From positions 441,001 through 505,000 of the forward strand of contig NZ_CP060296.1 of assembly GCF_014303735.1 (NCBI RefSeq): a stretch of 64,000 nt of DNA. Direction: 5' to 3'. The stretch comes from Variovorax sp. PAMC28562 (GTDB lineage: Bacteria; Pseudomonadota; Gammaproteobacteria; Burkholderiales; Burkholderiaceae_C). Of the stretch, positions 37,794 through 47,319 are shown one piece after another. A program made the translations under genes and the position numbers. Position 1 is the first letter of the stretch, and every line of letters begins with the position of its first letter. The notes under the pieces were generated by a model, which worked only from the letters and a program-made list of their open reading frames with translations, was not told the DNA's origin and searched no databases.

Positions 37794-38564
37794 ATGGACA
37801 CGACCCAACTCTTTTCGCTCAAGGGGCGCACCGCGCTCATCACCGGCGGCTCGCGCGGCATCGGCCGCATGATCGCGGAAGGCTATCTGGCCCAGGGCGC
37901 ACGCGTCTATATCTCGGCGCGTAAAGCAGCGGCTTGCGACCAGACCGCCAAGGAGCTTTCGGCCTTCGGCACCTGCATTTCGCTGCCCGCCGATGTGTCG
38001 ACACTGGCCGGCGCGCAGGCTCTGGTGGCGGCTTACGCCAAGCACGAAGGGTCGCTCGACATCCTGGTCAACAACGCCGGCGCTGCCTGGGGCGCGCCTT
38101 ATGACGAGTTCCCCGAGAGCGGCTGGGACAAGGTGGTCGACCTCAACCTCAAAGCCCCGTTCTTCCTGACGCAGGCGCTGACGCCGATGCTGAAGAAGGC
38201 CGCGACCGACCACCTCGCCAAGGTGATCAACATCGCGTCGATCGACGGCATTTCGGTCAACCCGCAGGAGACGTACTCTTATGCAGCGAGCAAGGCCGGC
38301 CTGATCCAGTTGACGCGTCGCATGGCATTGCGGCTCGCTCAAGACCGCATCGTCGTAAGCGCGATCGCGCCGGGCGCGTTTGCATCGGACATGAACAAGG
38401 ATGCGCGTGACCACGGAGACGAGGTAAAGGGGCGCATCCCGGCCGGTCGCATCGGCACGCCGGAAGACATGGCGGGCGCTGCGATTTATCTGGCCTCGCG
38501 CGCCGGCGACTACGTGATGGGATCGACCCTGGTCGTCGACGGAGGCGTCACTCACGCCCGGTAG
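37794..38564 (+). CDS. SDR-family oxidoreductase
   Basis: A 256-residue short-chain dehydrogenase. TGGSRGIGRM is the NAD(P)-binding glycine motif, NNAGAAWG stabilises the core, and the catalytic Ser-Tyr-Lys appear as IASIDG, YSYAASKAG. The sequence resembles RhlG/3-oxoacyl-ACP reductase-like enzymes. It stands alone with its own leader (AGGAG at 37780-37784) and could serve in fatty-acid or PHA-precursor metabolism; substrate not determinable. Confidence 0.88.
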   Translation: MDTTQLFSLKGRTALITGGSRGIGRMIAEGYLAQGARVYISARKAAACDQTAKELSAFGTCISLPADVSTLAGAQALVAAYAKHEGSLDILVNNAGAAWGAPYDEFPESGWDKVVDLNLKAPFFLTQALTPMLKKAATDHLAKVINIASIDGISVNPQETYSYAASKAGLIQLTRRMALRLAQDRIVVSAIAPGAFASDMNKDARDHGDEVKGRIPAGRIGTPEDMAGAAIYLASRAGDYVMGSTLVVDGGVTHAR

Positions 38565-38573
38565 CCATAGGCG

Positions 38574-39536
38574 CTAAAGACGAGGGATCGTCTCGTCTTT
38601 GAGGTGCCGGCGAAGCTGCTGGTAGTCGGGCATGACGCTCTCGACCGTCTCCCAGAAGCGCTGGCTGTGGTCCATCACGCGCAGATGACTCAGCTCGTGT
38701 GCGACCACGTAGTCGATCACGGGCAGGCGGAAATGGATGAGGCGCCAGTTAAGGCGGATCGACCCGTCGCTGCTGGCGCTGCCCCATCTTGTCGCAGCAT
38801 TCGACAGCGACAGCTTTTTCCACCGCACACCGAGCTTCGGCGCGTAGGCATCGAGGCGCTCGGTGAACAGGCGGCGCGCCTGGCGCGTGAGCCACGCTTG
38901 CGCCGCGTCGCGGATCTGATCCGGATTGGCGTTGTTCGCCACCGCGAGACGCAGAGTTCGCGCGCCGTTCGCATCGAGTTCCGCATCGAGCACGGCGCCC
39001 ACACCTTTGAAGCCGTGGCGCGGGTCGAGTTTCACCACAACAGGCTCGCCTAGAAACGGAAAGGTCGCACCGTCTTTCCATTCGATGCGCGAAGCTTCGA
39101 CGCGCGCGTGACGCTCTTGCGTTTCAGCCAGCTTGCGGACGATCCATTCGGCTTTTTCCAGCACAGCCGCATCGACATCGCGCAGCGTGACCCAGCGCGG
39201 CGCGCGCACCGACAGTCCCTCGGCGCCGACCACGAAACCGATGGTGCGGCGCTTGCCACGGGTGAACTCGTAGCCGACGCGCGCATGGCCGACTACCACT
39301 TCGCGCGTGGCGCGCGGGTGAATGAAACGGGCCTGGGACAACACGTCCCGGAGCGGCACAGAGGGAGCGGCCGGTGCGTGTGGCACCGAGTTCGACTGCG
39401 ACTGCGACAGTGGATGCAGCGGTGTGGAGTGCTGCAGCTTCGGCGGTTGCGCTGGCGGCAAGTCATCGACAACCAGATCGACGTCCGCCTCGGGCACGTT
39501 GAACAAATCGAGCGTGAACTGCAGGAGGCCGCGCAT
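38574..39536 (-). CDS. YgjP-type zinc metalloprotease
   Basis: A 320-residue protein of the YgjP/DUF45 family. VVAHELSHLRVMDHSQRFW is the HExxH-like zinc site (HELSH) with the third ligand downstream. RWGSASSDGSIRLNWRLIHF is the conserved core strand. The N-terminal 75 residues are Pro/Ser/Gln-rich and non-conserved. The start is ATG 39534-39536, following a GGAGG site. It shares direction and tight spacing with plsC, gmhB, glyS and glyQ. The substrate is unknown. Confidence 0.85.
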   Translation of the reverse strand: MRGLLQFTLDLFNVPEADVDLVVDDLPPAQPPKLQHSTPLHPLSQSQSNSVPHAPAAPSVPLRDVLSQARFIHPRATREVVVGHARVGYEFTRGKRRTIGFVVGAEGLSVRAPRWVTLRDVDAAVLEKAEWIVRKLAETQERHARVEASRIEWKDGATFPFLGEPVVVKLDPRHGFKGVGAVLDAELDANGARTLRLAVANNANPDQIRDAAQAWLTRQARRLFTERLDAYAPKLGVRWKKLSLSNAATRWGSASSDGSIRLNWRLIHFRLPVIDYVVAHELSHLRVMDHSQRFWETVESVMPDYQQLRRHLKDETIPRL

Positions 39537-39547
39537 GGAGGTTCTTG

Positions 39548-40300
39548 TCAGGCGGCGGCTACGGCTGCGGCGTACGCTTCCGGGTCGAGCCGGCGCATCT
39601 CGGATTCGATCCAGGCCTCGACCTCGCGCATCAGCTCGTCGGGCTTGCGGCCGACGCTCGGAATGGCCGGGCCGATCGACACATCGACAATGCCGGGCCG
39701 CTTGATGAAGGCCTTGCGAGGCCACACCCTGGCCGAGGTGACGGCCACCGGAATGACTGGAACGCCAGTCTCACAAGCGAGTCGGGTGCCGCCGTTTTTG
39801 TAGGTACCCTTCCGGCCTCGCGGAATGCGCGTGCCTTCCGGGAACATGATGATCCAGATGCCTTGTGCCAACAGCACGCGCCCCTGGGTCACGACCTTGT
39901 TGAAGGCCTGCGTCTTCTGGCTCCGATCGATGTGGATCATGTCGAGCCGCGCCATCGCCCAGCCGAAAAATGGCACGTAGATCAGCTCTTTCTTGAACAC
40001 GAAGGCGAGCGGATGCGGCATCAGCGTCGGCATCAAAAACGTCTCGAGCGTCGACTGGTGCTTGACCAGCAACACGGCGCCGGCAAGCTGGTCGGTCGGC
40101 AGGTTTTCCATGCCGGTGACGCGGGTGCGAATGCCCAGCAAAACCCGCGCTCCGCCGATCGCCCAACGCAGCCAGCGCTCGGCCATCCAGTACAGCGGAA
40201 TGCCGCGCTTCCACAGCGAGCTGACGCACATGATGATGCCCCAGGGGACGACGGTGACCAGCATCCAGAGGGCATGAAGCAGGGAGCGAACGAAAGCCAT
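39548..40300 (-). CDS. plsC: 1-acyl-sn-glycerol-3-phosphate acyltransferase
   Basis: A 250-residue inner-membrane enzyme that makes phosphatidic acid from lysophosphatidic acid. A hydrophobic N-terminal segment (LLHALWMLVTVVPWGIIMCV) anchors it. The acyltransferase motif is KHQSTLETF (NHQSxxD-type, with Glu in place of Asp), and the phosphate-binding site is FPEGTRIPRG. The start overlaps the gmhB stop by one base. The Glu in the first motif is a conservative change from the usual HxxxxD. Confidence 0.9.
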   Translation of the reverse strand: MAFVRSLLHALWMLVTVVPWGIIMCVSSLWKRGIPLYWMAERWLRWAIGGARVLLGIRTRVTGMENLPTDQLAGAVLLVKHQSTLETFLMPTLMPHPLAFVFKKELIYVPFFGWAMARLDMIHIDRSQKTQAFNKVVTQGRVLLAQGIWIIMFPEGTRIPRGRKGTYKNGGTRLACETGVPVIPVAVTSARVWPRKAFIKRPGIVDVSIGPAIPSVGRKPDELMREVEAWIESEMRRLDPEAYAAAVAAA

Positions 40301-40881
40301 CAGATCGCCACCTGCAGTTCAGCCTGCTTCTTCGCTTCGCGCACCAGCAGGAAGTCGACGAAGGCGGCGAGATCGTCGTGCACCATCGTCTTGGCCGGGT
40401 ACTCCGGCGGCAGCTGGACGCCGCGGCACGCAGCGCCCATGCCGGTCAACACCAGGTGCGGTTCGCAGCCGACCGACGCGCCGGCTTGCAGATCGCGCAG
40501 GCTGTCGCCGCAAGTCGGCACGTTGGCCAGGTCGACGCCGTAACGGTCGCCGATCTGCCGGAACAGACCCGCCTTGGGCTTGCGGCAATTGCAGTTTTCG
40601 TCCGGGCTGTGCGGGCAATAGAAAACCGCATCGACACGACCGCCGACACTGGCCAGCATCTTGTGCATCTTGGCGTGCATCAGGTTGAGCGACGCCACGT
40701 CGAACAGACCGCGCCCCAGACCCGACTGGTTAGATGCGATCACCACATGCCACCCAGCGTGGTTGAGCCGCGCCACCGCTTCGAGCGCGCCAGGCAGCGG
40801 CGTCCATTCGACATCGCTCTTGACGAAGTCGTCGCGGTTCACGTTGATGGTGCCGTTGCGGTCGAGGATGACGAGTTTCAT
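40300..40881 (-). CDS. gmhB: D,D-heptose 1,7-bisphosphate phosphatase
   Basis: A 193-residue HAD-superfamily phosphatase of the GmhB type, which removes the C7 phosphate from D-glycero-D-manno-heptose 1,7-bisphosphate during lipopolysaccharide core synthesis. Visible: ASNQSGLGRG, the zinc-binding CPHSPDENCNCRKP loop and TCGDSLRDLQAG. Motif I reads LDRNGT, with Asn at residue 9 where HAD phosphatases have the second, acid/base aspartate (usual LDRDGT). Either the enzyme has altered activity or this is a tolerated variant. It overlaps the downstream plsC and the upstream small gene by a few bases. Confidence 0.85.
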   Translation of the reverse strand: MKLVILDRNGTINVNRDDFVKSDVEWTPLPGALEAVARLNHAGWHVVIASNQSGLGRGLFDVASLNLMHAKMHKMLASVGGRVDAVFYCPHSPDENCNCRKPKAGLFRQIGDRYGVDLANVPTCGDSLRDLQAGASVGCEPHLVLTGMGAACRGVQLPPEYPAKTMVHDDLAAFVDFLLVREAKKQAELQVAI

Positions 40882-41312
40882 GGGTTGGCTTTCGCCTCGC
40901 TGTTACGCCGGTCGATCCAGACGCCGATGTGTTCAAGAGGATATTTGGCGCTGTCGAGCAGCGCGAGACGCTCTTTAAGGATCACGGCCGAAAGCAAATC
41001 GCTTCTCGGAAGTTCGCGAACGAAGTCAGCATCCTTCTCTCGACCGGCGACGCATTTGGATAGCGCCAGGTCGTGAAGGTCCGGAGTCTCTGGCCCGACA
41101 CCGTCGGCGAAATAGCCGAAGGTTTCATGAAAGCTCGAATGCATGCCGATCGCGCCGTCGATCAGGTCGGCACGCTCCGGATGCATGGCAGGGTAAAGGT
41201 CTACCTCGCGTGAAATCAGCAAGGCCGCCGGCGTCGGATCGGCACGCAGCACATCGATGGCGCGCCTGTGCAAAGCGAGCGAAAAGTGGTCGAGTTGTAG
41301 TTGACGGTTCAT
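40878..41312 (-). CDS. DUF6036-like nucleotidyltransferase fragment
   Basis: A 144-residue protein that recalls the DUF6036 nucleotidyltransferase-like family: ADLIDGAIGMHSSFHETFGYFADGVGPET is split here as HSSFHETFGYFADGVGPET, then DLHDLALSKCVAGREKDADFV. The stretch between GPET and the DLxxSKxxAGREKD motif is about 25-30 residues shorter than I remember for the family, and the N-terminal nucleotide-binding part is weak. It therefore looks like an internally deleted copy kept in frame. It overlaps gmhB by 4 bases. No toxin or antitoxin partner is adjacent. Confidence 0.55.
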   Translation of the reverse strand: MNRQLQLDHFSLALHRRAIDVLRADPTPAALLISREVDLYPAMHPERADLIDGAIGMHSSFHETFGYFADGVGPETPDLHDLALSKCVAGREKDADFVRELPRSDLLSAVILKERLALLDSAKYPLEHIGVWIDRRNSEAKANP

Positions 41313-41337
41313 CGAAACGATTATCGAACGCTCAGCT

Positions 41338-43485
41338 CTAAGCTGCCAACCGTTCCAGTTGCGCCACCCGGTTCATTGCCTCGTGCAGCGACTTCAACAG
41401 GCCGAGCCGGTTGAGGCGCAGGTCGGCTTGCTCGGCGTTGACCATCACGCCATCGAAGAAGGCATCGACCGGTTCGCGCAGTGCGGCCAGCGTCTGCAAT
41501 GACGCGGTGTAGTCGCCTGCATCGAACTGGGCGTTGGCTGCCGGGACGACGTTTGCCATGGCGGCGTAGAGCGCCTTTTCTGCGGGCTCCTGCAGCAACA
41601 ACTCGCTGACGTGCGCGTCTGCGTCCGGCGCCTTCTTCAGGATGTTGCCGATGCGCTTGTTGGCGGCGGCGAGTGCGGGGGCCTCAGGCAGCGCGGCGAA
41701 GGAGCGGACGGCAGCGAGCCGGGTGGGAATGGTCGACCACTCGCCGAGCTTGTGCGCGTGCAGCGCGGCGTCGACCTCGACCGCTGTGTAGCCTTCATCC
41801 CTGAAGTAGCCCTTGAGCCGTTCGATGATGAATTGGTCCAACTCCACCGAACGGTCCTCGAGCAAGCCGGGCTTGAATACAGCGAATGCGAGCCGCGTCA
41901 ATTCGTAGAAGTGCAACGGCAATGCGCGCTCGACCAACATGCGTCCGACACCCAACGCATGCCGCCGCAGCGCGAACGGATCGCGGTCGCCGGTGGGCAA
42001 ATTACCGATGCCGAACATGCCGACCAACGTCTCCAGCTTGTCCGCCAACGCGACCACTACGCCAACGTCACCGCGCGGCAGCGTGTCGCCGGCAAAACGC
42101 GGCTTGTAGTGGTCTTCGATGGCGTCGGCCACCGATGCGTCGAGTCCGTCGTGCAGCGCGTAATAGCGTCCCATCGTGCCTTGCAACTCGGGGAACTCGC
42201 CGACCATGTCGGTGACCAGATCGGCCTTGGCCAAGTGGGCGGCCTGCACCGCGCGTGCCGGCAACGTGGCGTCGCCGGTCGATGCAACGAGCAGCTCGGC
42301 AATGCCCTCAGCGATCTGCATCACGCGCTCGACTCGCTCGCCCTGCGTCCCGAGCTTGTTGTGATAGACCACTTTGCCCAGCGACTCGACGCGAGAGGCC
42401 AGCGACTTCTTGCGATCCTGGTCGAAGAAGAACTTGGCATCCGCAAGCCGCGGGCGAATCACGCGCTCGTTGCCTTGCACCACCGCGCTCGTGTCGTCCG
42501 GGCTGATGTTGCTGACGACGAGAAATTTGTTCGTCAACTTGCCGGCGCCATCGAGCAGCGGAAAGTACTTTTGGTTGGCCTTCATCGTGAGGATGAGGCA
42601 CTCCTGCGGTACGTCGAGAAACTCCGGCTCGAAGCTGCAGACCAGCACGTTCGGCCGCTCGACCAGGGCCGTCACTTCATCGAGCAGCGCGTCGTCGTCG
42701 ATCGGCACCGAGTCGCTGCCGACCTTGACGGCCGCTGCGGCGAGTTGTCGCGCGATCTCGGCGCGGCGCTGGTCGAAGCTGGCGATGACCGCGCCTTCTT
42801 CGGCCAACTGTGGCGCATAGCTGTCGGCATCACGCAAGACAACCGGATCGGTCGAGGCTTCGAAGCGATGGCCATGCGTGTCGCGGCCGGACTTCAGGCC
42901 CAACGCTTCGACTGCGACGACATCGGTGCCATGCAACGCAACCAGCCCGTGCGCCGGGCGCACGAAGCTGACGCTGGTCCAGCCCGGCATCGCGCTGCCT
43001 TCTTTGAGCTGGTAGCTCATGACCTTGGGGATCGGCAGCTTGGCGATCGCTTCGGCCAGTGCCTTTTGCAGACCTTCGGCCAGGCTCGCACCCTTGGCGG
43101 TGCTTTCGTAGAACAGCGCTTCAGCCTTGCCGTCGACCGCGCGCTTCAATCCCGCCACGGCGGACGCGTCGGCGCCCAGCGCGGCGAGGCGCTTCAGCAG
43201 GGCCGGTGTGGCATTGCCCGCTGCATCGATGCCGACCGCGACCGGCATCAGCTTCTGCGAGACAGCCTTGTCGGCGGCCACCGCGGCCACCTGCGTCAAA
43301 TGCGCAGCAAGGCGGCGCGGCGAGGCGTAAGCCGTCAGGGTCGAAGCTGCGTCCGCCAAGCCCTGCAAGAGCAGTTGATCGCGCAGCACGCCGGCGAACG
43401 CATCGCCAAGCTTCTTCAATACTTTCGGCGGCAGCTCCTCGACGAACAGTTCGACGAGCAGATTGCGTTTGTTGTCAGCACTCAT
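41338..43485 (-). CDS. glyS: glycine--tRNA ligase beta subunit
   Basis: The 715-residue beta subunit of the alpha2-beta2 bacterial glycyl-tRNA synthetase, which supplies most tRNA recognition. Recognisable segments: LLVELFVEELPPKVL at the N-terminus, PKVMSYQLKEGSAMPGW and VRPAHGLVALHGTDVV, the HD-like FFFDQDRKKSL region, and a C-terminal anticodon-binding part. It lies 3 bases after glyQ, the usual order, so the two are expressed together. Confidence 0.96.
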   Translation of the reverse strand: MSADNKRNLLVELFVEELPPKVLKKLGDAFAGVLRDQLLLQGLADAASTLTAYASPRRLAAHLTQVAAVAADKAVSQKLMPVAVGIDAAGNATPALLKRLAALGADASAVAGLKRAVDGKAEALFYESTAKGASLAEGLQKALAEAIAKLPIPKVMSYQLKEGSAMPGWTSVSFVRPAHGLVALHGTDVVAVEALGLKSGRDTHGHRFEASTDPVVLRDADSYAPQLAEEGAVIASFDQRRAEIARQLAAAAVKVGSDSVPIDDDALLDEVTALVERPNVLVCSFEPEFLDVPQECLILTMKANQKYFPLLDGAGKLTNKFLVVSNISPDDTSAVVQGNERVIRPRLADAKFFFDQDRKKSLASRVESLGKVVYHNKLGTQGERVERVMQIAEGIAELLVASTGDATLPARAVQAAHLAKADLVTDMVGEFPELQGTMGRYYALHDGLDASVADAIEDHYKPRFAGDTLPRGDVGVVVALADKLETLVGMFGIGNLPTGDRDPFALRRHALGVGRMLVERALPLHFYELTRLAFAVFKPGLLEDRSVELDQFIIERLKGYFRDEGYTAVEVDAALHAHKLGEWSTIPTRLAAVRSFAALPEAPALAAANKRIGNILKKAPDADAHVSELLLQEPAEKALYAAMANVVPAANAQFDAGDYTASLQTLAALREPVDAFFDGVMVNAEQADLRLNRLGLLKSLHEAMNRVAQLERLAA

Positions 43486-43488
43486 TGC

Positions 43489-44400
43489 TCAGGCCGCCTT
43501 CTTCAGGACGGGCATCTGCGCAACCCATTCACGCGGCGCCATCGGAAAACCGAGCCGCTCGCGACTCTCGTAATAACTCTGCGCCACGCTGCGCGCGAGG
43601 TTGCGAATGCGGCCGATGTAGGCCGCGCGTTCGGTCACGCTGATGGCGCCGCGCGCGTCGAGCAAATTGAAGCTGTGTGCGGCCTTGAGCACTTGCTCGT
43701 AAGCCGGAAGCGCGAGCTGTTCTGTCATCAGATGTTTCGCCTGCTTTTCGTGCGCGTCGAATGCGGTGAACAAAAAGTCCGCATCGCTGTGCTCGAAGTT
43801 ATAGGTCGACTGTTCGACCTCGTTCTGCTTGTAAACATCGCCGTAGGTCAATCCATCGATCCACGTCAGGCTGTAGACGTTGTCGACGCCTTGCAGGTAC
43901 ATCGCGAGCCGCTCCAGCCCATAGGTGATCTCGCCGGTGATCGGCTTGCAGTCGATGCCGCCGACCTGCTGGAAGTAGGTGAACTGCGTCACCTCCATGC
44001 CGTTGAGCCAGACCTCCCAGCCCAGGCCCCAGGCACCGAGCGTCGGGTTTTCCCAATCGTCCTCGACGAAGCGAATGTCGTTTTTTTTCAGGTCGAAGCC
44101 GAGAGCGGTCAGCGAGCCCAAGTACAGCTCGAGGATGTTCGACGGCGCCGGCTTCAGCACGACCTGGTATTGGTAGTAATGCTGCAGCCGATTCGGGTTT
44201 TCGCCGTATCGACCGTCCTTCGGCCGCCGGCTCGGCTGCACGTACGCGGCCTTCCATGGCTCCGGCCCGAGCGCCCGCAAAAACGTGGCGGTGTGCGAGG
44301 TACCGGCACCGACTTCCATGTCGAGCGGTTGAAGCAACGCACAGCCTTGGTCGGCCCAGTACGACTGCAGTTTGAGAATGATTTGTTGGAAGGTCAGCAT
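43489..44400 (-). CDS. glyQ: glycine--tRNA ligase alpha subunit
   Basis: The 303-residue catalytic alpha subunit of heterotetrameric glycyl-tRNA synthetase. [20 protein letters not shown] and [21 protein letters not shown] are the family's opening, [22 protein letters not shown] is split here as [16 protein letters not shown], and class II motifs follow in [16 protein letters not shown] segments. It is essential for translation. The terminator 76 bases upstream isolates it from ansB. Confidence 0.97.
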   Translation of the reverse strand: MLTFQQIILKLQSYWADQGCALLQPLDMEVGAGTSHTATFLRALGPEPWKAAYVQPSRRPKDGRYGENPNRLQHYYQYQVVLKPAPSNILELYLGSLTALGFDLKKNDIRFVEDDWENPTLGAWGLGWEVWLNGMEVTQFTYFQQVGGIDCKPITGEITYGLERLAMYLQGVDNVYSLTWIDGLTYGDVYKQNEVEQSTYNFEHSDADFLFTAFDAHEKQAKHLMTEQLALPAYEQVLKAAHSFNLLDARGAISVTERAAYIGRIRNLARSVAQSYYESRERLGFPMAPREWVAQMPVLKKAA

Positions 44401-44475
44401 GTAGAACCGAGGCGCCCCGCGCGGTTGCGCAAGCAGCCGCAGATTTTACGGGCCGGGCCAAACCGCGCCCGCCAA

Positions 44476-44510
44476 GCAAAAAGCCGCAGCGCCATCGCGC
44501 TGCGGCTTTC
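44476..44510 (-). terminator. rho-independent terminator downstream of ansB
   Basis: GCCGCAGCG (44483-44491) pairs with CGCTGCGGC (44498-44506) around a 6-base loop; on the minus strand it is followed by five T residues. It ends the asparaginase transcript and lies upstream of glyQ. The opposite strand has only TTTC after the stem. Confidence 0.8.
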
Positions 44511-44530
44511 GTCAATGCGGCATGTGCCAA

Positions 44531-44626
44531 GGACACCGCAGGACCGGCTTCGCCGGACTGCTGGTGTCGCCCCCCGGTCAGGGGGGTGGGCGCTGTGACA
44601 CGAAGTGCACAGCAACCTGGGGGGCG
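44531..44626. repeat. three-hairpin intergenic repeat (REP/BIME-like)
   Basis: Between the terminator and the ansB stop lie three stacked dyads: a long imperfect hairpin (GGACACCGCAGGACCGGC, loop TTC, GCCGGACTGCTGGTGTC; 44531-44568), CCCCCC GGTCA GGGGGG (44570-44586), and CTGTG...CACAG (44593-44612) followed by a G-run. This composite resembles dispersed intergenic repeats of Comamonadaceae. Only one copy is in the window, so repetition in the genome is inferred. Confidence 0.55.
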
Positions 44627-44628
44627 AG

Positions 44629-45822
<1,194 letters not shown>

Positions 45823-45871
45823 TCAATCGGGGGCTTACCATCGCCGTGGTCAGGCCGCAGCCACCATCCCA

Positions 45872-46555
45872 ATGAACCCGGAAATTGCCAATTCAACCGC
45901 CGTCGGCACGCAGCAGATGCCTGCGCCCGAAGGCCCGCTGTCGCGTGCTCGGCCGGGACGCGAGCGGATCATGTCGGCGATTCGCGAGGCGGCGGTGGCC
46001 GAGTTCAGCCTGCACGGACTCAAGGGCACGTCGACGCAAGCCATCGCGGCGCGCGCCGGGCTGACCAAGCCCCAGTTGCATTACTACATCGCCGGCAAGG
46101 AAGAGTTGTACGAAGAGCTGTTGATGCAGGTGCTGCACGACTGGAAGGTGGTGTTTGCTTTCGAGGACCATGCCAAGGACCCGGGGTCGGTGCTCTGCGA
46201 CTACATCCGCAAGAAGCTCGACCACGCCTTCGACAATCCGGAGATCTCGCGCATCTTCACGCGCGAGGTGCTCGATGGCGGGCGCAATCTCGATCGCTAC
46301 TGGCCCAACGCCCGGGCCTGGACGCAAAAAAAGATCGACATCATCAACGGCTGGATCGCACGCGGCCAGATGCGCCCACTCGATGCACGGCTGCTGCTGA
46401 TGCACATCTGGGCGATGACCCAAAGCTATGCCGACTACGCACTGCAAACGCGCGTGATGCTGGGTCTGCCGCCAGATGCGCCGATCGATCGGGAGCCGAT
46501 CGCACGCGAGCTGGTGGCGTTCGTCTTGCACGGTTGCGGCCTGAAAGAGACTTAA
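45872..46555 (+). CDS. TetR-family regulator (RutR-like)
   Basis: A 227-residue TetR-type repressor. Residues 30-80 form the DNA-binding domain (AAVAEFSLHGLKGTSTQAIA, LTKPQLHYYIAGKEELY), and the C-terminal domain resembles that of RutR/YcdC (LDHAFDNPEISRIFTREVLDG). RutR-type proteins sense uracil or related small molecules. The start ATG 45872 follows an unconserved 25-codon extension. It is the first gene of the plus-strand catabolic cluster and divergent from ansB. A 9-bp inverted repeat upstream of the next gene is its likely operator. Confidence 0.88.
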   Translation: MNPEIANSTAVGTQQMPAPEGPLSRARPGRERIMSAIREAAVAEFSLHGLKGTSTQAIAARAGLTKPQLHYYIAGKEELYEELLMQVLHDWKVVFAFEDHAKDPGSVLCDYIRKKLDHAFDNPEISRIFTREVLDGGRNLDRYWPNARAWTQKKIDIINGWIARGQMRPLDARLLLMHIWAMTQSYADYALQTRVMLGLPPDAPIDREPIARELVAFVLHGCGLKET

Positions 46556-46635
46556 AACCCCAGGGCTCGGGGCTCGTCAGCCTGGCGCTTGCCCCGCTTC
46601 GGTGCGCTCATCCTGGCACGGTGTTTGCGTAAACC

Positions 46636-46662
46636 TGACCGATTGCTCTGATTAATCGGTCA
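46636..46662. promoter_or_regulatory. inverted repeat, candidate TetR operator
   Basis: TGACCGATT (46636-46644) and AATCGGTCA (46654-46662) form a perfect 9-bp inverted repeat around a 9-base spacer, ending 8 bases before the reductase start. The size and symmetry suit a TetR dimer. It would let the regulator gene upstream shut off the whole cluster. Confidence 0.6.
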
Positions 46663-46670
46663 AATTCACG

Positions 46671-47258
46671 ATGCGCGTGCTTGTCGTCTATTGCCACCCT
46701 GTCGAAACCAGCTTTCATGCGGCCCTGCACCAGGAGGTTCTGAAGAATCTGCGCGCAGGCGGGCACGAAGTCGATGACTGCGATCTGTATGCCGAGCGGT
46801 TCGATCCGGTGTTGTCGCGCGAAGAGCGGCTCGGCTATCACGAGGTGCCGAGCAACCAGTTGCCGCTCAAGCGCTACGTCGAGCGACTGCAGTGGGCGGA
46901 GGCCATCGTTTTCTGTTTCCCGACCTGGTGCTTTGGTCTGCCGGCCATGCTGAAGGGTTACTTCGACCGGCTCTTCATGCCAGGCGTGGCCTTCGACATC
47001 AGCGACCCGGCCAACGTGAAGCCGATGCTGACCCACATCAAGCGGATTTCAGCCGTCGTGACTTACGGACGGCCACGCTGGGTCGCCTGGTACATGGGCG
47101 ATCCGCCACGCAGGATCGTCACGCGCTACATGAAGCGGCTGACCGGCCAGCAGGCACGCATCGACTACCACGCCCACTACCACATGAACGTGGCGACCGA
47201 GCCCCAACTCAAGCGTTTCATGGCGCGGGTCGGAAGCGCTATGGCTCGCTTCGCCTGA
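46671..47258 (+). CDS. NAD(P)H-dependent flavodoxin-fold reductase
   Basis: A 195-residue member of the NQO/KefF-like flavodoxin-2 family. MRVLVVYCHPVETSFHAALHQ is the FMN-binding opening, split in the usual CHPxxxSF pattern, and FCFPTWCFGLPAMLKGYFDR the second cofactor loop. These enzymes reduce quinones or other acceptors with NAD(P)H. First enzyme after the operator, in the same direction as the creatininase-family gene 61 bases further on. Confidence 0.88.
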   Translation: MRVLVVYCHPVETSFHAALHQEVLKNLRAGGHEVDDCDLYAERFDPVLSREERLGYHEVPSNQLPLKRYVERLQWAEAIVFCFPTWCFGLPAMLKGYFDRLFMPGVAFDISDPANVKPMLTHIKRISAVVTYGRPRWVAWYMGDPPRRIVTRYMKRLTGQQARIDYHAHYHMNVATEPQLKRFMARVGSAMARFA

Positions 47259-47319
47259 GGCTTGCAACGATCCGAGATCACATGCCCTTCTTCAAATTTT
47301 CGACACCAGGACAGTCACC

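Noticed and set aside
41611..44598. 995-codon plus-strand reading frame opposite glyS and glyQ
   Set aside because: It spans two essential synthetase genes on the other strand and shows no domain; a codon-bias shadow.
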